Shown here: piece after piece, positions 50,629 through 59,489 of the stretch
Layout of the letters: each line of letters opens with the position of its first letter
How positions within the stretch are numbered: position 1 is the stretch's first letter
Assembly: GCA_963736355.1 (NCBI GenBank)
Contig: CAVTOO010000002.1
Span: 248,001 to 312,000 of the forward strand
Direction of reading: 5' to 3'
From: CAVTOO01 sp963736355
GTDB lineage: Bacteria; Pseudomonadota; Alphaproteobacteria; Rhizobiales; Xanthobacteraceae
Length of the DNA: 64,000 bases
Translations under genes and position numbers: made by a program
The notes under the pieces: generated by a model
What the model was told of the DNA's origin: nothing
The model's input: only the letters and a program-made list of their open reading frames with translations
Database searches by the model: none

Positions 50629-52434
50629 TTACGGAAGATCGTCGTCGTTGTCCGATTCGATCGGCAATTCCTCGGGCATCTCGGCCGGCGCGATGCGGCG
50701 GACTTCGACGCTCGTGCCCGGAAAAAGCTTCAGCACCGCCTGAACGCGCGGGTCGGCGGAGACGCCGCGGGTCAGCTCTTCCTTCTGTGCCGTGTTCTGG
50801 TCGCGCAACGTCGCCTGCCCGGCTTCATTGGAAACGACCACAGCCCAGCGACGGCCGGTCCACAGTTCGAGCTTGCGCCCGAGATCCTGCGGAATGCTGC
50901 GTGCGGCATGCGGCTCCAGCGCGATCTCAAGCCGGCCGTCCTCGATGCGAACGAGGCGGATATCGCTTTCAAGCGCCATCTTCATCTGGATGTCGCGCTT
51001 CTCCATCGCCAGTGCGACGATCTGCGGCAGCGATGACAGACGCAACTGCGGTTGCCCCGGCGCAACCGCCTGAGCCTGCGCGGGCGCTGTCGCGGCCATG
51101 CGCGGCGACAGATCGCCGCCGGAGGATTGCGGCGCGAAGCTGCGGGGCGCAGACGACAATTGGGATGACGACGACGGCGATGCAGACGGCGCGGCCCGCG
51201 GCGCGGGCGATGCGGAGACTGTGCCACCGCCGTCCAATGTGCGGATGACTTCGTCGGGCGTCGGCAGGTCGGCGGCATAGGCGATGCGCACCAGCACCAT
51301 TTCGGCGGCTGCGGCCGGACGCGTCGCGCTCTGCACTTCGGTGATGCCCTTGAGCAGCATCTGCCACATGCGCGAGAGGACGCGCATCGACAGCTTGGCC
51401 GCAAATTCGCGGCCGCGGCTGCGCTCGGTCTCGCTGAGTGCAATGTTGTCGGCGGTGGACGGCACGGCCTTGACGCGCGTGACGAAATTCACGAACTCGG
51501 CGAGATCGCTGAGCACCACCACCGGATCGGCGCCGGTGTCGTATTGCTCGCGAAACTCGGTGAAGGCGGCAGCGATATCGCCACGCGCCAGATTCTCGAA
51601 CAGATCGATGATGCGGGTGCGGTCGGCGAGGCCGAGCATGCCGCGCACTTCATCGGCGCGGATGTGACCGCCGGCATGAGCGATCGCCTGATCGAGCAAG
51701 GAGAGCGAGTCGCGCACCGAGCCTTCAGCGGCGCGGGCGATCAGGCCCAGCGCGTCGGGCTCCGCCTCGACCTTTTCCTGCGCGACAATGGAGGTGAGAT
51801 GCGCGGCCAGAACGTCGGTCTCCACGCGCCGCAGATCGAAGCGCTGGCAGCGCGAGAGCACCGTGACCGGGACTTTGCGGATTTCCGTCGTGGCGAAGAT
51901 GAACTTCGCGTGCGGCGGCGGCTCTTCAAGCGTCTTGAGGAAGGCGTTGAACGCCTTCTCCGACAGCATGTGGACTTCGTCGATGATGTAGACCTTGTAG
52001 CGCGCCGAGGACGGCGCATAGCGCACGCCGTCGGTGATCTGGCGGACATCCTCGACGCCGGTATGGGAGGCCGCGTCCATTTCCAGCACGTCGATGTGCC
52101 GGCTTTCCATGATGGCCTGGCAGTGCACGCCCATCGCCGGCATGGAAATGGTCGGCCCCTTGATCGAGCCGTCGGGCAGTTCGTAATTCAGGGCACGGGC
52201 GAGAATGCGCGCCGTTGTCGTCTTGCCGACGCCGCGCACGCCGGTGAGAATCCAGGCCTGCGGCACGCGCCCGCTTTCGAAGGCGTTGGAGACGGTGCGC
52301 ACCATCGCCTGCTGGCCGATGAGATCGTCGAAGGTCGCGGGGCGGTATTTGCGCGCCAGCACACGATAGCCGGCGCCTGCGCCACCGGAGCCGGGCGCGT
52401 CGGCGACAGTTCCCGATTTGACCGCCTCAGTCAT
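50629..52434 (-). CDS. dnaX: DNA polymerase III subunit gamma/tau
   Basis: Clamp-loader ATPase, 601 residues. Walker A is GVRGVGKT (65-72), then YIIDEVHMLSEKAFNAFLKT (DExx box), ATTEIRKVPVTVLSRCQRFD (SRC motif) and a Pro/Ser/Ala-rich linker near 400-460 before the tau-specific C-terminal domain. Where most DnaX proteins have a four-Cys zinc module after Walker A, only Cys105 (MGVHCQAIMES) is found, with an insertion ALNYELPDGSIKGPTISMPA. The gene starts about 75 nt from the SRP RNA gene. Intact, full gamma/tau length. Confidence 0.95.
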   Translation of the reverse strand: MTEAVKSGTVADAPGSGGAGAGYRVLARKYRPATFDDLIGQQAMVRTVSNAFESGRVPQAWILTGVRGVGKTTTARILARALNYELPDGSIKGPTISMPAMGVHCQAIMESRHIDVLEMDAASHTGVEDVRQITDGVRYAPSSARYKVYIIDEVHMLSEKAFNAFLKTLEEPPPHAKFIFATTEIRKVPVTVLSRCQRFDLRRVETDVLAAHLTSIVAQEKVEAEPDALGLIARAAEGSVRDSLSLLDQAIAHAGGHIRADEVRGMLGLADRTRIIDLFENLARGDIAAAFTEFREQYDTGADPVVVLSDLAEFVNFVTRVKAVPSTADNIALSETERSRGREFAAKLSMRVLSRMWQMLLKGITEVQSATRPAAAAEMVLVRIAYAADLPTPDEVIRTLDGGGTVSASPAPRAAPSASPSSSSQLSSAPRSFAPQSSGGDLSPRMAATAPAQAQAVAPGQPQLRLSSLPQIVALAMEKRDIQMKMALESDIRLVRIEDGRLEIALEPHAARSIPQDLGRKLELWTGRRWAVVVSNEAGQATLRDQNTAQKEELTRGVSADPRVQAVLKLFPGTSVEVRRIAPAEMPEELPIESDNDDDLP

Positions 52435-52509
52435 GCACCGAATCCGTTAAGACGATTCCACCGCAAGGATCGACTAAAAGCGACCCGGTTGCGGCTTGCG
52501 GAATGAAGT

Positions 52510-52605
52510 GGGAGGCTGACGAGCGACCCAAACCGGAGCTCGTTAGGGCTGCTTCCTTCCGGACCTGACCCGGTTGGCGAGTGGTCTGTCCACCGCCAAC
52601 CTCCC
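52510..52605 (-). ncRNA. ffs: Signal recognition particle RNA (4.5S, small bacterial type)
   Basis: The minus strand carries the conserved SRP domain IV sequence GGTCAGGTCCGGAAGGAAGC followed by AGCCC (complement of 52547-52570). The ends pair GGGAGG with CCTCCC, giving a ~96-nt hairpin-like RNA. It binds Ffh for co-translational targeting. A position just upstream of dnaX is common in Alphaproteobacteria. Ends are approximate to a few nt. Confidence 0.95.
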
Positions 52606-52696
52606 GCCTCTATTTGGAGCCAACCGGCGCGGAAAGCAAGCGCGGCCCGGCGGGTTCTGGTAATCTCGCTGGACTGACAAGGATCGGAAATACCTG

Positions 52697-53128
52697 ATGA
52701 TTTTGCCCTCCCCGCCGCGGGTCTGGTCGCTTCATGAACGACTGGAACAAGACACCGTCAATATCGGCGATTTGCCGCTCTGCCGCGTTCTCATCATCAA
52801 GGACGGCAATTTTCCGTGGCTCCTGCTGGTTCCACGCCGGCTGGATGTCGACGAAATTCTGGACCTCGATGAAGTGGAGCAGGCCCAGCTCATGACCGAG
52901 ATCACCCGCGCCGCCCGTGCGCTCAAGGACGTCACCGGCTGCGACAAGCTCAATATCGCCGCGCTCGGCAATATCGTGCCGCAACTGCATGTGCATCTCG
53001 TTGCGCGCCGCAAGACCGATCCCGCCTGGCCGAAGCCGGTCTGGGGCCATGCGCCGGCCACGCCATCCGATCCCGATGAACTTGAACGATTCACCGCCGC
53101 GATCCGGCGCAAGATCTGGCTGAGCTGA
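52697..53128 (+). CDS. HIT family protein
   Basis: A 143-residue histidine-triad protein. FPWLLLVPRR and the signature GNIVPQLHVHLVARR (QLHVH at 96-100) show the fold; the triad is H-V-H-L-V with the leading position Gln, as in some GalT/HIT relatives. These hydrolyse or transfer nucleotides. nudC follows after one base, implying a shared transcript for nucleotide housekeeping. Confidence 0.9.
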   Translation: MILPSPPRVWSLHERLEQDTVNIGDLPLCRVLIIKDGNFPWLLLVPRRLDVDEILDLDEVEQAQLMTEITRAARALKDVTGCDKLNIAALGNIVPQLHVHLVARRKTDPAWPKPVWGHAPATPSDPDELERFTAAIRRKIWLS

Positions 53129-53129
53129 C

Positions 53130-54068
53130 ATGAACGCTTCGATGGTTTTTCCACTGCGGCAATTCGCGTTCGCGCGCGGGCAGATCGACCGCGCCGCGCA
53201 CTTGCGCGATCACGACGACAAACTCGCCGCATTGCGCGCGCGCAGCGATGCCGGCTGCTACGTGATGCAGCGCGAGGGCATGGTCCTGCGACAGACCGAC
53301 AGCGGGCTCAACCCGCTGCTGCCTTATGCGCTGGCGCAAACGCTGCCGGTCGATTCGCTTGAGATTTTTCTCGGCCTGCGCGGCCAGACGCCGCTCTTTG
53401 CCCTCTCCTTGCGCAAGGGCGCGGAGGAAAATTTCGCCCATGCCGGCCTCGAATTGTCCGACCTGCGTCCGCTGGCGACACAGGGGCTCCTGTCGCATGA
53501 CGATCTCTCTCCGCTCGCGGAAGCGAAATCGCTGATCGGCTGGCATCGCCGCCATGGCTTCTGCGCCAATTGCGGCACCCCCAGCACACCGACCTCGGCC
53601 GGCTGGCGGCGCGACTGCGCCAAGTGCGACATCCAGCATTTTCCGCGCACCGATCCGGTCGCCATCATGCTGGTGACGGACGGCGACAAATGCCTGATGG
53701 GGCGTTCGGCGCGTTTCGCCTCGAGCATGTGGTCGTGCCTCGCCGGCTTCGTGGAACCCGGCGAATCGATCGAGGACGCGGTGCGCCGCGAAGTGCTCGA
53801 GGAAGCCGGCATTGTGTGCGGCGAGGTGAGTTATTTTGCCTCGCAGCCCTGGCCCTATCCGTCGTCGCTGATGATCGGCTGCGTCGCGAAGGCGCTGAGC
53901 CGCGAGATCACCATCGATCCGTTGGAACTCGAAGCCGCGCGCTGGTTCACCCGCGCCGAAGCGCAGGCGATGCTCGAAAATCGCCACGCCGAGGGCTTAA
54001 CCGCGCCCAATCCATTCGCTATCGCCCATCACATCCTCACCGACTGGGTTCGTAATGGCGACGGCTGA
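53130..54068 (+). CDS. nudC: NAD+/NADH diphosphatase NudC
   Basis: Hydrolyses NAD(H) to NMN(H) and AMP and can remove NAD caps from RNA. 312 residues: an N-terminal NUDIX-like domain, zinc ribbon Cys145/148/163/166 (CANCGTPSTPTSAGWRRDC), then RTDPVAIMLV and the Nudix box GFVEPGESIEDAVRREVLEE (from 206) followed by AGI. SQPWPYPSSLM after the box is the NudC-specific motif. Overlaps the downstream kinase gene by 14 nt. Confidence 0.94.
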   Translation: MNASMVFPLRQFAFARGQIDRAAHLRDHDDKLAALRARSDAGCYVMQREGMVLRQTDSGLNPLLPYALAQTLPVDSLEIFLGLRGQTPLFALSLRKGAEENFAHAGLELSDLRPLATQGLLSHDDLSPLAEAKSLIGWHRRHGFCANCGTPSTPTSAGWRRDCAKCDIQHFPRTDPVAIMLVTDGDKCLMGRSARFASSMWSCLAGFVEPGESIEDAVRREVLEEAGIVCGEVSYFASQPWPYPSSLMIGCVAKALSREITIDPLELEAARWFTRAEAQAMLENRHAEGLTAPNPFAIAHHILTDWVRNGDG

Positions 54069-54972
54069 TCCTGCTTCTCACGTTCTGTGCATCGGCATTC
54101 CGGTGCGCGATCTGACGTTTCGCGTGCCGGCTGTTCCGCCGCGCGGCGACAAGGCTCATGCCACGCATTACGCGGAAATCAGCGGCGGCAACGCGCTGAA
54201 CGCGGCGGTCGGCATTGCGCGGCTCGGCGGCAAGGCGGCGATTGCCGGACCGATGGGCCCGGAAGGCAGCACCATGCTCGATGATCTCGCACGCGAGGGC
54301 ATCACAACCGACGGCATCACGCGCCATCAGGATGTCGTCACGCCGATCTCCGCCATCATGATCGACGAAGGCGGCGAGCGCACCATCGTGACCTATCGCG
54401 ACCCGAAGCTGATGCACACGCGCCTCGGCGACACCGACAAGCTCCTGACGAACTCCGGCGCGATCCTGACCGAAAGCCGCTGCGCGCCGTTCGCCACCGA
54501 GATCTGCGCTGAAGCCAAGCGGCGCGGCATTCCCGTTGTCATCGATGGCGACCAGATCATGTCACTGCGGGAGGGCCTGCTGACCGCGTCCTCACACATC
54601 ATATTCTCGCTCGAGCCGCTGAAGGCGACGGCGGCGATGGACGATCCGGTGCGGGCGTTGCGACGGCTGGCGGACGTGACGGATGCGTTTCTCGCCGTGA
54701 CGCTCGGCCCGCAGGGCATGATCTGGCTCGACGACAAGGGCGAGCCGCAGCGCATGCCGTCCTTTCCGGTTCACACCGTCGATACGCTCGGCGCCGGCGA
54801 TGTCTTCCACGGTGCGTTCACGATGGAGATTGCCGCGGGTGCGGACATCGAAAGCGCCATGCGCTTTTCGGCCGCCGCCGCGGCGCTTAAATGCACCAGA
54901 TTCGGCGGGGCTTTTGCCGCCCCCAGCCGGGCCGAGGTGGAGGCCTTTCTGGCGGGGGCCAGGACGGCGTGA
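54055..54972 (+). CDS. PfkB family carbohydrate kinase
   Basis: A 305-residue ribokinase-like sugar kinase. The N-terminal region has ISGGNALNAAVGIARLGGKA (PfkB signature 1) and the C-terminal one DTLGAGDVFHGAF (243-255) with catalytic Asp249. Related to sulfofructose kinase and ketohexokinase-like sets by the SGGNALNAAV wording, but the substrate cannot be fixed. No sugar pathway genes are adjacent; translational coupling to nudC (14-nt overlap) may simply reflect packing. Confidence 0.9.
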   Translation: MATADPASHVLCIGIPVRDLTFRVPAVPPRGDKAHATHYAEISGGNALNAAVGIARLGGKAAIAGPMGPEGSTMLDDLAREGITTDGITRHQDVVTPISAIMIDEGGERTIVTYRDPKLMHTRLGDTDKLLTNSGAILTESRCAPFATEICAEAKRRGIPVVIDGDQIMSLREGLLTASSHIIFSLEPLKATAAMDDPVRALRRLADVTDAFLAVTLGPQGMIWLDDKGEPQRMPSFPVHTVDTLGAGDVFHGAFTMEIAAGADIESAMRFSAAAAALKCTRFGGAFAAPSRAEVEAFLAGARTA

Positions 54973-55014
54973 GCCGAAAAACCGAGTGTTTTCATCAAGA
55001 AATTCCGGCTTGTG

Positions 55015-55029
55015 TAGAATAATTTTCTA
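55015..55029. promoter_or_regulatory. Lrp-like box 1
   Basis: TAGAATAATTTTCTA matches the E. coli Lrp consensus YAGHAWATTWTDCTR at 14 of 15 positions and is palindromic at its ends. It lies 45 nt before the Lrp/AsnC gene start, centred 41 bp from box 2. Confidence 0.6.
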
Positions 55030-55055
55030 TGTATATGTTGGTTTCCCCGACATAT

Positions 55056-55070
55056 TAGAAAAGTATTCTT
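55056..55070. promoter_or_regulatory. Lrp-like box 2
   Basis: TAGAAAAGTATTCTT matches the Lrp consensus at 13 of 15 positions and ends 3 nt before the ATG of the regulator gene. Binding here would block its own transcription or translation start. Confidence 0.5.
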
Positions 55071-55073
55071 CTC

Positions 55074-55574
55074 ATGACCGATGCCGCCGTAGCCGTGCAG
55101 GACGCGACCCGACGCCTCGACGCCGTGGACCGCAAAATTCTCGCCGTGATGCAGGAGGACGCTTCCCTGTCCGTCGCCGATATCGGCGAGCGTGTCGGGC
55201 TGTCGTCGACGCCGTGCTGGAAACGCATCCAGCGTCTTGAGCAGGACGGCGTGATCACCCGCCGCGTCGCGCTGGTCGATCAGAACAAGGTCGGACTCGG
55301 CATCACCGTGTTCGTCTCGATCGAATCCGGCGACCATTCGGAAAACTGGCTGAAGACCTTCGCGCAGGCGGCCAGCTCCATGCCCGAGGTGATGGAATTC
55401 TATCGCATGGCCGGCGATGTCGATTACATGCTGCGCGTCGTCGTCGCAGACATGCAGAGCTACGACGTGTTCTACAAGAAGCTGATTTCGACGGTGGCGC
55501 TGAAGAACGTCACGTCGCGGTTTGCGATGGAGAAGATCAAGTCGGTAACGGCGCTACCGATCCCGGCAAACTGA
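55074..55574 (+). CDS. Lrp/AsnC family transcriptional regulator
   Basis: A 166-residue regulator. The HTH spans about 14-62: LDAVDRKILAVMQEDASLSV, ADIGERVGLSSTPCWKRIQR. The RAM/AsnC ligand domain follows (GITVFVSIESGDHSENWLKT, VMEFYRMAGDVDYMLRVVVA). It responds to an amino acid in this family. Two Lrp-type boxes in its leader indicate autoregulation. It stands alone after the kinase gene, with ~100 nt of AT-rich DNA between them. Confidence 0.92.
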   Translation: MTDAAVAVQDATRRLDAVDRKILAVMQEDASLSVADIGERVGLSSTPCWKRIQRLEQDGVITRRVALVDQNKVGLGITVFVSIESGDHSENWLKTFAQAASSMPEVMEFYRMAGDVDYMLRVVVADMQSYDVFYKKLISTVALKNVTSRFAMEKIKSVTALPIPAN

Positions 55575-55609
55575 TCAAAAAATGCGCAATCGAACAAGGC
55601 GCAGAATTT

Positions 55610-55891
55610 TTATGTATTTGAACCGCCAATAAAACGCACCCCGAGCTCCATGCCGTGGTGGCGCGCCAGCTGGCAGCGCCGAAACACGCTTCCGGACGGG
55701 GACAGCACCAGAATGAATTCGGCAAGGTCGAGGCCGGCGACATCGGCCTTGAGGATCAGCTTGGCGCCGGTCTGCGACACATTCTCGACCGCGCATTCGC
55801 GGCGCCATTGACCGTCGACGCCCATGATCACAGCGCTGAACGGCTGACCGAATGCGACCCGGCCGGTCTTGCGCTGGTTGGGGGCCACCAT
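55610..55891 (-). CDS. PilZ domain protein
   Basis: A 93-residue single PilZ domain: NQRKTGRVAFGQPFSAVIMG, then ECAVENVSQTGAKLILKADV (N-x-S-x-x-G motif) and RRCQLARHHGMELGVRFIGG. The N-terminal R-x3-R is represented by RKTGR. A cyclic di-GMP sensor in the cytoplasm; output partner unknown. Convergent with the Lrp gene and 9 nt downstream of the DUF2336 gene, with which it may be co-transcribed. Confidence 0.88.
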   Translation of the reverse strand: MVAPNQRKTGRVAFGQPFSAVIMGVDGQWRRECAVENVSQTGAKLILKADVAGLDLAEFILVLSPSGSVFRRCQLARHHGMELGVRFIGGSNT

Positions 55892-55900
55892 GGCGGACGG

Positions 55901-56995
55901 CTACAGCGGGCGCGCGGACGCGCCGCGCACCTGCCAGAACCGCAACAAGCGCTGCGCGCTGGCGACGGAGAGCTTCTTGAATTCCTGCTCTGCCTGCTTC
56001 AGCTCCGCTTCAGGAATTTCAATCGAGAACCGGCACTCAAGGATCGCCTTGGTCGCGGGCCACTGCATGTTCGCAGCACGGCACGGCACCAAGAGGCCCT
56101 CGTGGCGGCGGCTGCGCATCAGCGGCTTGATGATGTCGATCGGCGTTCCGCTCAACAAAGCCAGACCTGCGACCGTTTCCTCGTATTTGCGCCCATAGGC
56201 AAACCCGGCGACGGTCTTCTCGTTGAGCTCGTTCGTCTCCTTGAGCAGCGCGACGAACTTCTGCGCGGCCTCGTAGTTGCGGGGCTTGGACGCCTCGGCA
56301 TCGATCTCGGCTGCGGCCTCGGTGAGGATGCGGCGAATCTCTTCGGCGATTTCCGGCGGCGCGATGGCCAGAAGCTTGTTGCGAACAGCTTCAGTCGCCC
56401 GCGCCAGAAGATCGCGCAAAAGCTTGATCGGAAAATCGAGCCGCATGCCGGTCCGTTCGGCCAGAACTTCATCGGTTTCGGCCGCCTTGACCAGCGCCGC
56501 AAAACCATTGTCGGAGAAGCGCGCGCCGCTATTGCCGGCAACCTTGCGCCTGACGTCGGAATCGCCGCGCATCACCAGGACGTCGGTGACGCTGCTGTCG
56601 ATTTCGGGACGGCCGGAGATCGCCAGAAGATGGCCCTGCCCCTTGGTACGGGCGATGTCGGCGAGATCGTTGTTGGTCAGGCGCCCGGACGTCGCCAGCA
56701 CCGGCTCGGCGACGGCGATTTCGTCGTTATAGGCCAGGCTGCGGATGACATCGATCGGCGCGTTGTCGACCGGCGCCAGGCGGCCCGAAAGCTCCACCAG
56801 CGCCTTCTTCTCGATACGCTTGATCAGGTGACCGAGGACGTCATCGAAAACGTCGATCTGCTCGTCGGTCAGTTTTTCGGATTCATGGAGAAAAAGATCG
56901 GTGACGCGGCGCAGCGTTTCGACGCGACGCTCGGGCGACCCGGACTGGATGGCTTCTTCCAGTTCGGTCATCACAGATTGCTGGGAGACCTGCAT
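55901..56995 (-). CDS. DUF2336 family protein
   Basis: A 364-residue all-helical cytosolic protein: ERRVETLRRVTDLFLHESEK, FDDVLGHLIKRIEKKALVEL, PIDVIRSLAYNDEIAVAEPV and LTNNDLADIARTKGQGHLLA are standard DUF2336 text, with HEAT-like repeats. Function is unknown; in this order it often sits beside signalling genes, and here a PilZ gene follows 9 nt later, suggesting a link to cyclic di-GMP or envelope control (inference). Intact. Confidence 0.88.
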   Translation of the reverse strand: MQVSQQSVMTELEEAIQSGSPERRVETLRRVTDLFLHESEKLTDEQIDVFDDVLGHLIKRIEKKALVELSGRLAPVDNAPIDVIRSLAYNDEIAVAEPVLATSGRLTNNDLADIARTKGQGHLLAISGRPEIDSSVTDVLVMRGDSDVRRKVAGNSGARFSDNGFAALVKAAETDEVLAERTGMRLDFPIKLLRDLLARATEAVRNKLLAIAPPEIAEEIRRILTEAAAEIDAEASKPRNYEAAQKFVALLKETNELNEKTVAGFAYGRKYEETVAGLALLSGTPIDIIKPLMRSRRHEGLLVPCRAANMQWPATKAILECRFSIEIPEAELKQAEQEFKKLSVASAQRLLRFWQVRGASARPL

Positions 56996-57170
56996 GCCGA
57001 CGTTCTTTCGGACTTGCCGCAGCGAACCGTGGGCGCAATTCAGGCCCCTCTTCGAACGACTTTTTCTGGTTCAGATGGCCGTCCGCACGAGGCAGAACCG
57101 CCGCCTTTCACAGACGAAAGTAGCAAACAACGCCTTCCATAGAATTAACGGGAGCTGCCCGACACGACAA

Positions 57171-58670
57171 TTAGATCGTCTGGTTGTAGGCGCCGACCTC
57201 GGGATGGTTACGCAAAACTGAATCCATCGCCTTGAACATGTCGCGCATCCGACCATCAGACACCGGGCTTTCGACCACGACGACCAACTCGGGCTTGTTC
57301 GACGACGCCCGCACCAGCCCCCAGCTGCCGTCCTCGACCGTGACGCGCACGCCGTTGACGGTGACGAGATCGCGGATGGACTGACCGGCGACCTTTTCGC
57401 CCTTCTTCTGAGCCTCTTCGAAGTGCTTCACGACCTTCTCGACGATGCCGTATTTGGTCTCGTCGGCGCAATGCGGCGACATGGTCGGCGACGACCAGGT
57501 CTTGGGCAGATCGTTCTTGAGATCGGCCATGGTCTTTTGCGGATTGCGGTCGAGCATGTCGCAGATCGCGAGCGCCGATACGAGCCCGTCGTCGAAGCCG
57601 CGCCCGAACGGCGCGTTGAAGAAAAAGTGACCGGACTTCTCGAAGCCGGCCAGCGCGCCCAACTCGTGCGTGCGGCGCTTCATGTAGGAATGGCCGGTTT
57701 TCCAGTAGGACGCTTTGGCGCCCTGCTTCGCCAGCACCGGATCGGTCATGAACAGACCGGTGGATTTCACATCGACGACGAAGACGGCGTCCTTGTGCAG
57801 GCTCGACATGTAGCGCGCCAGCATGACGCCGACCTTGTCGGCGAAAATCTCCTCGCCGGTGTTGTCGACCACGCCGCAGCGATCGCCGTCGCCGTCGAAA
57901 CCGAGGCCGACATCGGCCTTGTTCTGCAGCACCGCATCGCGGATCGCGTGCAGCATCTCCATGTCTTCAGGATTCGGATTGTATTTCGGGAAGGTGTAAT
58001 CGAGCTCGCAATCGAGCGGGATGACCTCGCAGCCGATCGCTTCCAGCACCTTGGGCGCGAAGGCGCCGGCGGTGCCGTTGCCGCAGGCGCAGACGACTTT
58101 GAGGCGGCGCGTGAGCTTGGGACGATCGGTGAGATCGGCCATGTAGCGCGTCGGAAAATCCTGCACGAAGTGATAGGAGCCGCCGCCGCGCAGATCGAAT
58201 TTCGCGTTCAGCACGATCTCCTTCAGCCGTGTCATTTCCTCCGGGCCAAAGGTCAGCGGGCGGTTCGCGCCCATCTTCACGCCGGTCCAGCCATTGTCGT
58301 TGTGCGAAGCCGTGACCATGGCAACGCACGGCACGTCGAGTTCGAATTGCGCGAAATAGGCCATCGGCGTCACCGCGAGGCCAATGTCGTGCACCTTGCA
58401 GCCGGCGGCCAGCAGGCCGGAAATCAGCGAATACTTGATCGACGACGAATAGGAACGGTAGTCGTGACCGGTGACGATCTCGGGCTTGATGCCCATTTCG
58501 CGGATCATGGTGCCGAGCCCCATGCCCAGCGCCTGAATCCCCATCAGGTTGATTTCCTTGCCGAACAGCCAGCGCGCGTCGTACTCGCGAAAGCCCGTGG
58601 CTTTGACCAGCGGCTCGGCCTCATAGGCATAGGTATTCGGCGTCAGATTGGCCTGCGGCTTGGGAAACAT
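57171..58670 (-). CDS. Phosphomannomutase/phosphoglucomutase
   Basis: A 499-residue alpha-D-phosphohexomutase. The phospho-Ser lies in VTASHNDNGWTGVKMG (Ser122), Mg2+ is bound by GFDGDGDRCG (259-263), the sugar loop is GFEKSGHFFF and the phosphate-binding loop RASSNKPELVVVVES. It supplies mannose-1-P or glucose-1-P for polysaccharide and nucleotide-sugar synthesis, in keeping with the UDP-glucose dehydrogenase at 62132. Intact, family length for the long alphaproteobacterial type. Confidence 0.93.
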   Translation of the reverse strand: MFPKPQANLTPNTYAYEAEPLVKATGFREYDARWLFGKEINLMGIQALGMGLGTMIREMGIKPEIVTGHDYRSYSSSIKYSLISGLLAAGCKVHDIGLAVTPMAYFAQFELDVPCVAMVTASHNDNGWTGVKMGANRPLTFGPEEMTRLKEIVLNAKFDLRGGGSYHFVQDFPTRYMADLTDRPKLTRRLKVVCACGNGTAGAFAPKVLEAIGCEVIPLDCELDYTFPKYNPNPEDMEMLHAIRDAVLQNKADVGLGFDGDGDRCGVVDNTGEEIFADKVGVMLARYMSSLHKDAVFVVDVKSTGLFMTDPVLAKQGAKASYWKTGHSYMKRRTHELGALAGFEKSGHFFFNAPFGRGFDDGLVSALAICDMLDRNPQKTMADLKNDLPKTWSSPTMSPHCADETKYGIVEKVVKHFEEAQKKGEKVAGQSIRDLVTVNGVRVTVEDGSWGLVRASSNKPELVVVVESPVSDGRMRDMFKAMDSVLRNHPEVGAYNQTI

Positions 58671-58787
58671 TTTAAGGGAGCTCCGGGTGCGGACGTGGCT
58701 TCTCGCGGCCGCGACGCGGCTGGCCTGCGATCAACCGTCACAATGCGTCAGAATGTTGAAGGAAAGCCTGCGAAGGGAGCTTTATTA

Positions 58788-58835
58788 AAGCACGGCCTTT
58801 TCAGAAAACCCGTCCGGGCCTTCCGGGTCGTGCTT
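58788..58835. repeat. Palindromic dispersed repeat, diverged copy 3
   Basis: A 48-bp palindrome with arms AAGCACGGCC / GGGTCGTGCTT and a centre TTTTCAGAAAACCCG, the same layout as the copies at 7178 and 50239 but with substituted arms. Its right end overlaps the stop codon of the retropepsin gene (58834-58836). Confidence 0.7.
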
Positions 58836-59361
58836 ATTGCTCCAACACCAGCCTGGAGCCGGCGAACTCGTAGCGCTTGAGCTTGGAGAGGAAGGACAGG
58901 CCGAGCAGGTTCTCGGACAGGGCGCCCTCCGGCAGGACCAGCGCATCGACGTCGCGAACCATCAGGCCGCCGATTTCGACATTGGTCAGCCGGGTGCGCG
59001 CGGCCTTCACCGTGCCATTGGCGGTGGAGACGTTGACGTCATATTCCGAGCGCATCGGGCGCACGCCGATACGGGCTGCATCCTGCGCCGTGAGCGCAAT
59101 CACCGAAGCGCCGGTATCGACCATGAAACTGAGATTGCGGCCGGCAACGCGTCCGTCCACCTGAAAATGACCGCGGCGATTCTTTTCGACCGTCAGCGTG
59201 CGGGGGCCCGCAGCACGGTTGCTGCTCGCTGCGGCGGGAACCATCGGAGCGGTCGATGCGACCTGAACCGATGCCGGCTTGGAGTCCATGCGATCGGCCA
59301 TCTTGGCCATCATGACGCCAACGCCAATCAGAACCGCTGCAAAAATCAGAATGTTTTTCAT
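58834..59361 (-). CDS. Retropepsin-like aspartic protease (TIGR02281-type), membrane-anchored
   Basis: A 175-residue protein with an N-terminal membrane anchor (ILIFAAVLIGVGVMMAKMAD), a low-complexity linker and a single retropepsin domain. The active site is FMVDTGASVIALTAQDAARI (Asp82 in VDTGAS) and the flap/hydrophobic-Gly end NLLGLSFLSKLKRYEF. As in other single-domain aspartic proteases it would act as a dimer, here in the periplasm. Substrate unknown. Adjacent to hrpB but separated by ~130 nt. Confidence 0.88.
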   Translation of the reverse strand: MKNILIFAAVLIGVGVMMAKMADRMDSKPASVQVASTAPMVPAAASSNRAAGPRTLTVEKNRRGHFQVDGRVAGRNLSFMVDTGASVIALTAQDAARIGVRPMRSEYDVNVSTANGTVKAARTRLTNVEIGGLMVRDVDALVLPEGALSENLLGLSFLSKLKRYEFAGSRLVLEQ

Positions 59362-59489
59362 AACGCCCCTGCTTTTACGCGTACTTGAACGCCATCACAC
59401 CACAGGACCGCTACGACCAAGTCGCGCACGCCGGGGCACCGGTGTTATTTCCGCGAAAACAGTGACCAGAGAGTTAATTCGGCGTGAGG

